Shown: one piece after another, positions 1-7,891 of the stretch | Position numbering within the stretch: position 1 is the first letter of the stretch | Layout: each line of letters starts with the position of its first letter | DNA from: Acetobacteraceae bacterium | Lineage (GTDB): Bacteria; Pseudomonadota; Alphaproteobacteria; Acetobacterales; Acetobacteraceae | Assembly (NCBI GenBank): GCA_027451405.1 | Contig: DAIDJM010000018.1 | Span: 1 to 63,304, forward strand | Direction: 5' to 3' | DNA: 63,304 bases | Notes under the pieces: generated by a model | The model's input: only the letters and a program-made list of their open reading frames with translations | Databases searched by the model: none | Told to the model about the DNA's origin: nothing | Position numbers and translations under genes: made by a program

Positions 1-1806
1 GACGGCCAGCGCATCGCCACCATCGAACACCCCGAAACCCAAGGCGACGCCCCGCCCCACCCCACCCTCACCATCCGCACCCTGGCCGGCGAGACCACCC
101 GCATCGACCCCGCCTGCCAAACCCCCTGCCGCCTCGCCGCCCCCGCCTGGAGCCCCGACAGCCGCACCCTCGCCTTCCTCGTCACGCATGACGACCCGGC
201 TGAGGGCACCGACATCGAAACAATCTCGGCCCCCGGCAACACCTCCCACAAAATCCTGCATTTCGACGGCACGCTCGACGCGCTCCGCTACGGCCCCGAC
301 GGCCGCCTCGCCATGCTCGCCACCGCACGCGCCCATAAATCGCTCGGCCGCGCCGAAGCCGGCGCCCCGCTGGTCGGCGAAATCGGCGGCGAAACCGACG
401 AACAGCGCATCGCCATCCTCGACGGCAAATCGCTCCGCTTCGTCTCGCCCGCGAACCTATATGTCTACGAATACGCCGCCCGCCCCGGCGGCGGCTTCGT
501 CGCCACCGCCGCACCGGGCGACGGCGACAGCCAATGGTGGATCGCCCGCCTCTACGCATTCGGCGCGAACGGCGCCGCCCGCATCCTCTTCACCCCCTCC
601 CCCCGTGAACAGCTCACCGGCCCCACCCTCTCCCCCGACGGCAAAACCGTCGCCTTCATCGGCGGCTGGATGAGCGATTTCGGCTCCGCCGGCGGCGACG
701 CCTACACGCTCGCCCTCGACGATCCCGCCGCCAAACCCCGCAACCTCACGCCAGGCTGGAACGAGACCGTAACAGCGCTCGACTGGCACTGCGCCCCCGG
801 CCTCACCGCCCTCACGATCGCCGGCCCCGACATGGCGCTCGTCCCGCTCGGCCCCACCACCAGGCCCACGCCGCTCTGGTCCGCCCAAGCAACGGTCAGC
901 GACCTCGCCTGCGCCCGCCAGACCGCCGCCGCCATCCTCTCGAGCTTCACCGACCCCCCCGAAATCATGGCCGGCCCCCCCGGCCACTGGACGAAACTCA
1001 CCCACGAAAACGCCGGCCTCTCCGCCCCCTTCACCGCCCGCTCGATCACATGGCGAAACGAAAACGCGACGGTCCAGGGCTGGCTCCTCTCCCCCCAAGG
1101 CAGCGACACCGCCCGCCGCCCCCTCATCGTCCTCGTCCATGGCGGCCCCGAAGCCGCGGCCACCTCCCGCTTCCTGCCCGCCGACTCCCCCATCCGCGCG
1201 CTGCTCGCGCAAGGCTGGCGCGTCTTCCTCCCCAACTACCGCGGCAGTTTCGGCCAGGGCGAAGCCTTCGCCTCCGCCAGCATCCAGGATCTCGGCGGCG
1301 GCGACTGGCGCGACGTGCTCACCGGCCTCGACGCCGCCGAACGCGCCGCCCCCATCGACCCCGCCCGCATCGGCATCATGGGCGGCTCCTACGGCGGCTA
1401 CATGACCATGTGGGCCGTCACGCAAACCCATCGTTTCGCCGCCGGCTTCTCCCACGCCGGCGTCTCCGACTGGCTCTCGATCGAAGGCGAAGCCCCGCAA
1501 CCCGGCTCGGACGAGGTCAATTTCGGCGGCTCCGTCTACGACGATCCCGCCCCCTACCTGAAAGCTTCGCCCATCACCCACATGCGCGCCGTCAAAACCC
1601 CCGTCCTCATCACGGTCGGCGAACGCGACCTCGAATGTCCCATGCCGCAAAGCCAGGAATTCGACACAGCACTCCGCGCGCTCGGCGTCCCCGAACAATT
1701 CGTCGTCTATGCCGGCGAAGGCCACCATTTCGACAAATCCGCCGACCGGGCCGATGAACAAAACCGCATGCTCGCCTGGTTCCATCGGTGGTTCGACCGG
1801 AAGTAG
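1..1806 (+). CDS. S9 family (prolyl oligopeptidase-type) peptidase, 5' truncated
   Basis: The reading frame is open from the first base, so the N-terminus lies outside the window; 601 residues are visible. The first ~350 residues look like a TolB/WD-type beta-propeller with repeated 'SPDG/SPDS' blades. The last ~250 are an alpha/beta hydrolase. The catalytic triad is readable: Ser in GGSYGG (codon 1387-1389), Asp in GERDLE (1627-1629) and His in GEGHHF (1723-1728). This is the architecture of acylaminoacyl-peptidase/DAP2-like enzymes that release residues from short peptides. The gene ends about 15 bp before an A-type hairpin repeat. Codon third positions are almost all C. The family assignment is firm; exact substrate and localisation cannot be judged without the N-terminus. 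Confidence 0.9.
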   Translation, partial: DGQRIATIEHPETQGDAPPHPTLTIRTLAGETTRIDPACQTPCRLAAPAWSPDSRTLAFLVTHDDPAEGTDIETISAPGNTSHKILHFDGTLDALRYGPDGRLAMLATARAHKSLGRAEAGAPLVGEIGGETDEQRIAILDGKSLRFVSPANLYVYEYAARPGGGFVATAAPGDGDSQWWIARLYAFGANGAARILFTPSPREQLTGPTLSPDGKTVAFIGGWMSDFGSAGGDAYTLALDDPAAKPRNLTPGWNETVTALDWHCAPGLTALTIAGPDMALVPLGPTTRPTPLWSAQATVSDLACARQTAAAILSSFTDPPEIMAGPPGHWTKLTHENAGLSAPFTARSITWRNENATVQGWLLSPQGSDTARRPLIVLVHGGPEAAATSRFLPADSPIRALLAQGWRVFLPNYRGSFGQGEAFASASIQDLGGGDWRDVLTGLDAAERAAPIDPARIGIMGGSYGGYMTMWAVTQTHRFAAGFSHAGVSDWLSIEGEAPQPGSDEVNFGGSVYDDPAPYLKASPITHMRAVKTPVLITVGERDLECPMPQSQEFDTALRALGVPEQFVVYAGEGHHFDKSADRADEQNRMLAWFHRWFDRK

Positions 1807-1817
1807 AACAAAAGCAA

Positions 1818-1857
1818 GAGTCTTCTTTTTCTGAAGAAAAAGAAGCAAAAAGACTTT
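1818..1857. repeat. A-type hairpin repeat, copy 1
   Basis: CTTCTTTTTC at 1822-1831 pairs perfectly with GAAAAAGAAG at 1836-1845 around the loop TGAA, followed by the conserved tail CAAAAAGACTTT. It lies just after the S9 peptidase stop. It may act as a terminator, but there is no GC stem followed by a clean T-run. Confidence 0.85.
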
Positions 1858-1938
1858 GTCTGTTTATTCCGGACCTTTTACCGTCAGCGCGCGGCGATCC
1901 TGGGGGCGCGCGAAAGCCCTCTTGACAATGTTCTGGTT

Positions 1939-2547
1939 TTGTTCGATACAGGCCCCGTGCTCCCGCCACGGCCGCCCGCCATCGTCGTCGCCCTCCTCGC
2001 CGCCCTCCAAAGGCTGCGCCAGGCGGTCGTCGGCTCCATCGAGCCCAGTGACCGCGGCCCCCGCATCGGCCGCATGGCCGCCGCCTTCCTCTGGCTCGAT
2101 ACGGTCATGGAGCGGATCGCCCGCCTCGCCGTGCGCCACGCGGAGGGCCGCCTGCGCCCGCTTCGCCCCCGCCCCGCCCAAGCCGATGCGCCCCCGCGAG
2201 CCCCGCGCCCGAAACCCAAGCTCCCCCGCATCGCGCTGCCCCGCCAGTTCGGCTGGCTCGCCCGCGAACTCGAACGCCCCGACGCGCTGATCGACGCCTT
2301 CGCGGCCAGACTGGCCGACCCCGCGTTCCAATCGTTCCTGCAAGCCGAGCCCGCCCGCTTCGGCCGCCTGCTCCGCCCGGTCTGCCACGCCTTCGGCCTC
2401 ACCCCGCCTGGCCCCATCCGCGAACCCGCCCCCAACCCCACCGCCAAAGCCCGCGCCGAACCCAAACCCGAGCCCGAGCGCGAGCGCTGGTCCTGGCCCC
2501 GCCGCGGCGACCCCGAAACCGACGCCCTCTCCCCAAAAATCGGCTGA
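1939..2547 (+). CDS. Hypothetical Pro/Arg-rich protein
   Basis: This 202-residue reading frame has no family I recognise. It has a short hydrophobic stretch near the N-terminus (residues ~14-26), a Pro/Arg/Lys-rich linker around residues 75-95, a more globular part (about 98-150, LPRQFGWLARELERPDALID) and a charged Pro/Glu/Arg-rich C-terminus. Codon usage is strongly C-ending, like both neighbours, which supports it being coding rather than a shadow. An antisense frame covers much of the same DNA but looks like low-complexity Arg/Ala shadow. The ATG start is the first in frame; no strong Shine-Dalgarno sequence is visible. It could be cytoplasmic or peripheral to the membrane. Confidence 0.6.
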   Translation: MFDTGPVLPPRPPAIVVALLAALQRLRQAVVGSIEPSDRGPRIGRMAAAFLWLDTVMERIARLAVRHAEGRLRPLRPRPAQADAPPRAPRPKPKLPRIALPRQFGWLARELERPDALIDAFAARLADPAFQSFLQAEPARFGRLLRPVCHAFGLTPPGPIREPAPNPTAKARAEPKPEPERERWSWPRRGDPETDALSPKIG

Positions 2548-2688
2548 GCCCCCGACGGTTTCGCACGTCCATGTCGTTGCAATATCGTAATATTATGCCC
2601 GGGCGGCTTACACCGAATCCCCATTTGACAAACCCCTGCCCCCCACCGCACCCAACCCCATGACCCGATTCCGCAGCCCGAGGCTCCC

Positions 2689-3300
2689 CTGAAACGCGCC
2701 TTCGTCACCGGCACCGACACCAATGTCGGCAAAACCCTCGTCTCGGCCTGCCTCGTCCGCCACTGGCACGCCGATTACTGGAAGCCCGCCCAGACGGGCC
2801 TCGCCACCGACACGCCCGACACCGAAACCATCGCCCGCCTCGCCGGCGCCGGACCCGCCCGCCTCCACCCGCCGCGCCACACGCTCCAGGCCCCCCTCTC
2901 CCCCGAAGCCGCCGCCACCCTCGAAGGCATCACCATCCGCCTCGAGGATTTCACCCTCCCCGCCACCCGCGCCCCCCTCGTCGTCGAAGGCGCCGGCGGC
3001 CTCCTCGTCCCGCTCGGCGGCGGCGCGCTGATGATCGACCTCATCGCCCACCTCGCGCTGCCCGCCATCCTCGTCGCCCGCACCACGCTCGGCACCATCA
3101 ACCACACCCTGCTCTCGCTCGAAGCCTTGCGCGCCCGGAACATACCGCTCCTCGGCATCGTCCTCTCCGGCCCCGAAAACCCCGGCAACCGCGCCGCCAT
3201 CGAGCATTACGGAGCGGCGCCGATCCTGGCGGAGGTGCCGCTGCTCGACACCATCGACGCCGGTGCGGTCGCCGAGGCCGCGAAGCGCTTCTTTTTCTGA
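2689..3300 (+). CDS. bioD: Dethiobiotin synthetase BioD (probable CTG start)
   Basis: BioD carries out the ATP-dependent carboxylation of 7,8-diaminopelargonate to dethiobiotin in biotin synthesis. The N-terminus KRAFVTGTDTNVGKT contains the family P-loop GTDTNVGKT; further diagnostic segments are YWKPAQTG, VVEGAGGLLVPL and VARTTLGTINHT. Total 203 residues, a little short of usual. No ATG, GTG or TTG exists in frame between the upstream stop (2626-2628) and the P-loop. CTG at 2689, with GAGG five bases upstream (2680-2683), is the only well-placed start. It overlaps the TGA of a 10-codon frame starting at ATG 2660 (CTGA overlap). The stop TGA (3298-3300) lies in the loop of an A-type hairpin, so the last residues (RFFF) are encoded by the repeat. 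No other bio gene is adjacent. Confidence 0.88.
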   Translation: MKRAFVTGTDTNVGKTLVSACLVRHWHADYWKPAQTGLATDTPDTETIARLAGAGPARLHPPRHTLQAPLSPEAAATLEGITIRLEDFTLPATRAPLVVEGAGGLLVPLGGGALMIDLIAHLALPAILVARTTLGTINHTLLSLEALRARNIPLLGIVLSGPENPGNRAAIEHYGAAPILAEVPLLDTIDAGAVAEAAKRFFF

Positions 3301-3311
3301 AGAAAAAGAAG
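3288..3311. repeat. A-type hairpin repeat, copy 2 (contains bioD stop)
   Basis: Perfect 10-bp stem CTTCTTTTTC (3288-3297) and GAAAAAGAAG (3302-3311) with loop TGAA; the first three loop bases are the bioD stop codon. The tail CAAAAAGACTTTG follows. Confidence 0.88.
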
Positions 3312-3379
3312 CAAAAAGACTTTGCGCTTACGACCCGGGCGGTGGCAGCTTCCTTGTCCCCAACAGACAAAAGTTTTTT

Positions 3380-3403
3380 GGTTCTTTTTTTCAAAAAAGA
3401 ACC
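3380..3403. repeat. A-type variant hairpin (GGTTCTTTTTT form)
   Basis: GGTTCTTTTTT (3380-3390) and AAAAAAGAACC (3393-3403) form a perfect 11-bp stem with a 2-base loop, preceded by AAGTTTTTT. This is the second sequence variant of the A family; another copy lies at 14310-14331. Confidence 0.85.
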
Positions 3404-3423
3404 TCTTCCTTCCCGGACCCCGC

Positions 3424-4791
3424 ATGAACCACGACGATGACGACCTCACCGACGACCACGTCATCGCCCTCTACCGCTACCTGCTCGGCCGCGCCCCCGA
3501 GAACGCCAACACGATCGCCGCCTTCAAATCCTACTACCCCGACCTCGCCGCCGGCCGCCGCGCGATCCTCACCTCCGACGAATTCCGCCGCACCCACGCC
3601 GCCCTCACCCAGCCCGATCACGCCGCCGCCCAGCTCGCCCTCGCCTTCCTCCGCCGCGCCGGCGGCGAAGCGACCTTCGCCCCGCCCGCCCATCCCGCCG
3701 CCGCCGCGCTCACCACCATCGCAACAAACCTGCCCGCCGCCCGCCTCGCCCTCGTCCAGGGCGACCGCGACGCCGATATCGCCTCCCTCGCCCCGCTCGG
3801 CCCCGGCGCCTGCGTGCTCCACATCGCGCCGGGCTTCCCCGAATGTCTCCCGCAAATCGCGACGCTGCCCACCGGCGCCACCTTGTTCCGCCTCGATATC
3901 GACCCGTCCCGCCTCGCCCGCCTGCTCCAATCGCAAGGGCTCGCCCCCGACTGGCTGGTTCAGCTCGACCCGGTCGAGACCGGGCTCGCCCTCGCCCCGC
4001 AAGCCGTGATCCTCACCGCCCGGCACCTCACGCCCGGCCTCGATGGCGCATACGAAACCGTCGCCGGCTTTCCCGATTTCGCGCTCCATTTCGCCGGCGG
4101 CTGGCACCTCCCGGTATCCTACGCCGCCCCCGCGGCGGCGCCTCCCGTTCCCGATCCGGAAGAATACCCCGCGCTCGCCATCGCCGCGATCGTCCGCAAC
4201 GAGGAAGCAGCGCTCCCCCACATGCTGCGATCCGTCCTGCCCATCGCGAGCTTCGCCGTCATCGCCGACACCGGCTCGACCGACGGAACGCTCGCCGCCG
4301 CCCGCGAAACCCTCGCCGCCTCCGGCAAACCCCATCGCCTCGCCTCGGTCCCGGCCGGCCCGTTCGACGACATGCGCAACGCGGCCCTCGATCTCGTCCC
4401 CGACTGGATCGAATGGGTCCTCATGCTCGACGCCGACGAGGCGCTGCGCCCCGAAGACCACGCCCCGCTTCTCGCCCTGCTCGGCGACCAGGCCACCGAC
4501 GTCTTTTCATTGCCGCGCTACAACTACCCGACCGAAGCCGGCGAAGGCCCCGTCGCCCCCTACCCCGACCGCCAGCTCCGCCTGTTCCGCAACGACCCCC
4601 GCATCCGCTACTCGGGCACCGTCCACGAAACCATCCGCGGCGCCCGCACCACCCGCCTCCCGCTGGATGCCGCCGCGATCGGCCTCGCCCGCGGCGGCCC
4701 CCACATCCACCACCTCGTCCGCCGCTTCCGCACCCCCGAGGAAGAAGCGAAAAAGCAACGCTTCTACAAAACCCTCGCCATCGATGCCTGA
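3424..4791 (+). CDS. Glycosyltransferase family 2 with DUF4214-like N-terminus
   Basis: 455 residues from the ATG at 3424; an in-frame ATG at 3322 would read through the two repeats and is unlikely. Residues ~8-60 (ALYRYLLGRAPENANTIAAF and a following SDEFRR) resemble DUF4214, a module often attached to secreted or cell-surface glycan proteins. After a middle region without clear homology, residues ~245-400 form a GT-A domain: IAAIVRNEEAALPHMLRSV, the ADTGSTDGT loop and the DxD-type ALMLDADEAL-like motif (read as VLMLDADEAL). Such enzymes transfer a sugar from a nucleotide donor, typically for surface polysaccharide or protein glycosylation. The acceptor is unknown. The gene stands alone between a hairpin pair and the convergent minus-strand operon. 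Confidence 0.85.
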   Translation: MNHDDDDLTDDHVIALYRYLLGRAPENANTIAAFKSYYPDLAAGRRAILTSDEFRRTHAALTQPDHAAAQLALAFLRRAGGEATFAPPAHPAAAALTTIATNLPAARLALVQGDRDADIASLAPLGPGACVLHIAPGFPECLPQIATLPTGATLFRLDIDPSRLARLLQSQGLAPDWLVQLDPVETGLALAPQAVILTARHLTPGLDGAYETVAGFPDFALHFAGGWHLPVSYAAPAAAPPVPDPEEYPALAIAAIVRNEEAALPHMLRSVLPIASFAVIADTGSTDGTLAAARETLAASGKPHRLASVPAGPFDDMRNAALDLVPDWIEWVLMLDADEALRPEDHAPLLALLGDQATDVFSLPRYNYPTEAGEGPVAPYPDRQLRLFRNDPRIRYSGTVHETIRGARTTRLPLDAAAIGLARGGPHIHHLVRRFRTPEEEAKKQRFYKTLAIDA

Positions 4792-4802
4792 ACCGATGGC
4801 GA

Positions 4803-4835
4803 GGCAGAGCCCGGGCCGCCGGAGGCGCGTCTCAA
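4803..4835. repeat. B-type GC repeat, partial copy 1
   Basis: GGCAGAGCCCGGGCCGCCGG followed by AGG matches the 3' half of the B family (second hairpin plus the GCCGGAGG end). The first hairpin is missing. It lies in the 65-bp gap between convergent genes. Confidence 0.65.
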
Positions 4836-4856
4836 CCCAAACACACCAGGCTGGGC

Positions 4857-5309
4857 TCAAGCCCCCGGGTCGCTGCCCTCGAGATCCCATTCCTCGCGCA
4901 GCGCGGCGAGTTCGGCGCGCAGCGCCGCCTCCCGCAGCGAGGTCGTCCAGCGCCCGCCCGCGACGAGCACCGCCGGCAGCAACTCGCAAAGCGCCCAGCC
5001 GCAGGCCGCCGCGAGCCAGGCCGGCAACAGCACGCTCGGCTGTCCCAGCCGGCCGAGCGCCGCCTCGACCGTTCCCCCCTCGCCCCACAGGCCACAGACC
5101 GGTCCGATCGCGAAAGCAAGCCCCGCGAACAGCACCGATCGCGCCATCCGTTTCCCCGGCGAGCCGTCCATCAGGAAGGCGAGCCCCGCTGGCGCGAGCA
5201 GCATCCCGAGCAGCACCGCGCTCCCGGTCGCGAAGGCGAGCAACGCGCCACAGAGCAGTCCCTGCACCCACAGCCAGGATCCGCCGCGCATCGGCGCCGC
5301 CGCCTTCAT
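4857..5309 (-). CDS. Small hydrophobic membrane protein downstream of pseudokinase
   Basis: 150 residues. Hydrophobic segments at about residues 13-47, 58-76 and 92-117 suggest three or four membrane helices; the C-terminus (LREAALRAELAALREEWDLE) is charged and likely helical. No recognised domain. It starts 7 bp after the stop of the pseudokinase gene on the same strand, so the two are almost certainly cotranscribed. The partner also ends in a membrane segment, so the two may form a membrane complex; that is inference. A GTG or ATG further upstream would overlap the pseudokinase gene, and the chosen ATG (5307-5309) is the simplest start. Confidence 0.7.
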   Translation of the reverse strand: MKAAAPMRGGSWLWVQGLLCGALLAFATGSAVLLGMLLAPAGLAFLMDGSPGKRMARSVLFAGLAFAIGPVCGLWGEGGTVEAALGRLGQPSVLLPAWLAAACGWALCELLPAVLVAGGRWTTSLREAALRAELAALREEWDLEGSDPGA

Positions 5310-5316
5310 CGCCGCC

Positions 5317-7242
5317 TCACCCGAGCAGCGCCGCGAGCGCCGCCGCGCAGCACGCGATCATCCCGAGCGCCCCAGCGATCTCCAGCCCGAGCGCCGAGGC
5401 CGCCTCGGCCCGGGCCCCTGCCTCGCCCTCGAGCCCGGCGAGCGCCGCCTCGATCGCCGCGACCCGCGCCGCCGCCTGCTGCCTCCCCTGCCGGTCGGCC
5501 TCCCGCGCCGCATCGGGCTCGACGAGTGCCGCCATCGCGCCGATATCCCCGGCCTCGGCGAGCGACGCGAGCCGCGCGCGCAGCGTTTCCCGGGTCCGCC
5601 GGTTCGCCCAGCGCTCGAGGCCGGCCGCGCCCGAGGCGAGCAGCCACCCGGCGATCCCCGGCAGTTTGCCCGCCTGCAACCGGCTCTGCAGCCGCCCGAA
5701 CAGCATCAGCATGGCGGCGTCCCGTCCGGGCAGTCTCTCGGCATCCGCGGCGATCACCGGATCGCCCCGGGCCGCGAGAAAGGCGGCGATCTCCGCATCC
5801 GCCGGCGGCCCACCCGCCGAGGCCCCACCCGCCGCCCGCTCGAGCGCCGGGAGCAGCTCGCCGAGCCGCACGACCGCGCCCGAAGGCAGCCTGGAGGCGC
5901 AGGCCAGGAACGGGTTGAGCGCGTACGCCAGCCGGCGGCGTCCGCCCGCCCATCCGCGGACCGCGAGCAGCCGCCGCCATTCCCGCGCCTCGAGCGCGAC
6001 GGCCCCGCCTTCCCGCCGCCCCCGCGCCGCCACCCAGGCCGGCACCGCGTCGCGTTCCACCGCCTCGACCACCGCCTCGGTGACCTCCGGCGATAGGAGA
6101 TCGCCGGCCGCCAGCACCGGCCCGATCCCGTCCGGCCAGAGGGCGACCCCGCGCCAACGCATCGGCCCGAGCGGATCGAGCACGGCGATCCACCGCATCG
6201 CGAGCATGGCCCCGAACAATCCGGCATCCTCGGTCCATTCGGTCCCCCGCCCGACCTCCTCCATCCGCGCGGCGAGCAGCGGGTCGCCCAGCGTCCGCCG
6301 CACCCAATGCTGCACCGCCCCCGAGCGCAGCGCGGCCACGCCGCGATCGGGGTCGGCCGCCACCAGTTGGGCAACCTCCCGCGCGGTCCAGGCCTGGCGG
6401 CTCCCCAGCTCGAACGGGCGCTGGGCCCGGGCCGGCGGCCGCAGCGCCAGCCGCCGGCTCCGCACCTCGCGCGGGTCGAGCAGCAGGGAGGGTGCCGGCC
6501 GGTGCTCGGGATCCTCGGCCAGCATGCCCCGCAGCAGATCGACCAGAAGCGACGGCAAAACCGCGCCCTCGGTCAGCGCCGCGAAACTGCCGAGCGCGAT
6601 CTTGCGCTCGATGATCTGCGCGTCCGGCAGGCCGGCGAGCGGCAGCCGCCCGAGTGCGAGAACCAGGAGCGTGACGCCGAGCGCATAGATGTCGTCGGCG
6701 ATGCTGCCCTCGCCCCGGGCCTCGGGCGGGCAGACCGCGACATAGGGCGGCTCGAACAAGGCCGGCTGCCCCACCGCCGGCGGGAGCGCCCAGAACGGGC
6801 CGGTCGTGACGGGCTCGCCGGCCCGGGCGCGAAACAGATTGTCGGGCCGGATCGCGCGGTGGGTCCAGCCCTCGGCGGCCATCGCATCGAGCGCCTCGGC
6901 CACCGGGATGAGCACCTGCGCGATCAGCTCCGGCTCGCGCCAGGCCTCGCCCGGAGCGAGTGCCGGCCCGGGCGGCATCGGGCACAGCATGAACCAGCCC
7001 TCCGCCCCGGCGGGGTCCTGACCGGGGCCGAAATCGAGCGGCGGCAGCGTATGCGGCACCATCCTCTCGCGCGCCGCGGCCAGGAGGCGCCGCGGCGGGC
7101 GGCCCGGCTCGGCGGCGATCGCGGCGAGGGTGGGGCCGGGATCGCGCTGATCGAACGCGGCAAAGCTGCGCACCCCCGCGAAGCCGGGCCCCGGCCGGGT
7201 CGGGTCGAGCTGGTAGTGACGGGCGATCGCCGGGGCCGCCAT
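5317..7242 (-). CDS. Membrane-anchored protein kinase-like protein (probable pseudokinase)
   Basis: 641 residues. Residues ~10-275 follow a protein-kinase fold, but the catalytic signatures are degenerate. The HRD loop reads HRAIRPDNL (residues 128-136), with Ala where the catalytic Asp belongs and Arg for Lys. The DFG position reads TTGPF (146-150). No canonical glycine-rich loop or VAIK Lys is evident. Structural motifs persist: PPE in place of APE (172-174) and IADDIYALG for the F-helix Asp. Residues ~275-590 have no recognised domain. A charged segment rich in Arg/Ala/Glu precedes a C-terminal hydrophobic helix (about 617-641), implying a tail-anchored protein. The gene lies between a psiE-like gene (46 bp upstream) and a membrane protein (7 bp downstream). 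ATP binding and function are unknown. Confidence 0.75.
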   Translation of the reverse strand: MAAPAIARHYQLDPTRPGPGFAGVRSFAAFDQRDPGPTLAAIAAEPGRPPRRLLAAARERMVPHTLPPLDFGPGQDPAGAEGWFMLCPMPPGPALAPGEAWREPELIAQVLIPVAEALDAMAAEGWTHRAIRPDNLFRARAGEPVTTGPFWALPPAVGQPALFEPPYVAVCPPEARGEGSIADDIYALGVTLLVLALGRLPLAGLPDAQIIERKIALGSFAALTEGAVLPSLLVDLLRGMLAEDPEHRPAPSLLLDPREVRSRRLALRPPARAQRPFELGSRQAWTAREVAQLVAADPDRGVAALRSGAVQHWVRRTLGDPLLAARMEEVGRGTEWTEDAGLFGAMLAMRWIAVLDPLGPMRWRGVALWPDGIGPVLAAGDLLSPEVTEAVVEAVERDAVPAWVAARGRREGGAVALEAREWRRLLAVRGWAGGRRRLAYALNPFLACASRLPSGAVVRLGELLPALERAAGGASAGGPPADAEIAAFLAARGDPVIAADAERLPGRDAAMLMLFGRLQSRLQAGKLPGIAGWLLASGAAGLERWANRRTRETLRARLASLAEAGDIGAMAALVEPDAAREADRQGRQQAAARVAAIEAALAGLEGEAGARAEAASALGLEIAGALGMIACCAAALAALLG

Positions 7243-7288
7243 GGGCCCCGGTTCTATCCCGGCGCGCTTGATTTCTGGCTAACGCGGC

Positions 7289-7774
7289 TCAGGCCGGCGC
7301 GGCGCGGCGGCGGATCAGCGCGATGCTCACCACCATCACGAGGATCAGGAGCGCCAGCACGCCGAGCTCGATCATCGAGGCGCGGAACACGACCTGGGTG
7401 TGCGCGTCCCATTGATCGGTGTTGGCCGCCTTCGGCGATTCGAAGGTGAGGATCAGCACCCGCCGGATCGAGGCGATCAAACCCACCACCAGGAACGGTT
7501 CCGCGCTGAGCGCCCCGGACCGCACCGACACGCGGACGGTATGCAGGATTTCGCCGATCATCAGCACGAACAGCAGGCTGTCCATGATCGCGAACAGCTC
7601 ATCGGTGTCGGCCCAGTTGCGCATCGCCGCAAACACGTCCGACACCGAATGGATCAGCGCCAGCACCGCGACGAACGACAGCAGCGCACCCAGTGCCAGG
7701 TAGATCCAGTGCTCCACCTGCAGGAAGGCACGCGGCACCGCGCGCTCCACGGACAGATGCGATCCTTCTTCCAT
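7289..7774 (-). CDS. psiE: PsiE-family (phosphate-starvation-inducible) membrane protein
   Basis: 161 residues. Hydrophobic helices lie at about residues 25-47, 63-80, 92-110 and 133-153, matching the four-helix PsiE family. Conserved-looking features are FLxVEHWIYLALG near the start, DSLLFVLMIGEILHTV in helix 2 and EPFLVVGLIASIRRVLI in helix 3. The family's molecular function is unknown; the E. coli member is phosphate-starvation inducible. It is the first gene of a minus-strand set with the pseudokinase and the small membrane protein, and is divergent from the cytochrome c gene at 7892. The ATG at 7774 is preceded by a purine-rich stretch. Confidence 0.75.
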   Translation of the reverse strand: MEEGSHLSVERAVPRAFLQVEHWIYLALGALLSFVAVLALIHSVSDVFAAMRNWADTDELFAIMDSLLFVLMIGEILHTVRVSVRSGALSAEPFLVVGLIASIRRVLILTFESPKAANTDQWDAHTQVVFRASMIELGVLALLILVMVVSIALIRRRAAPA

Positions 7775-7891
7775 GCCAGCCCCCTTCAGTCCCGGCCATC
7801 ATGCCCGGGTGCCCGCGCCGAAACCAGCCGGGGTCCGTGACGTTCCGCCTGCCGGGGCGCGCCTTCGGCGCCCGGATGGAGGCAGAAACGG

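Noticed and set aside
4043-6688. 881-codon plus-strand open frame
   Set aside because: Ser/Arg/Pro-rich low-complexity translation spanning the glycosyltransferase and the opposite-strand pseudokinase; not a real gene.
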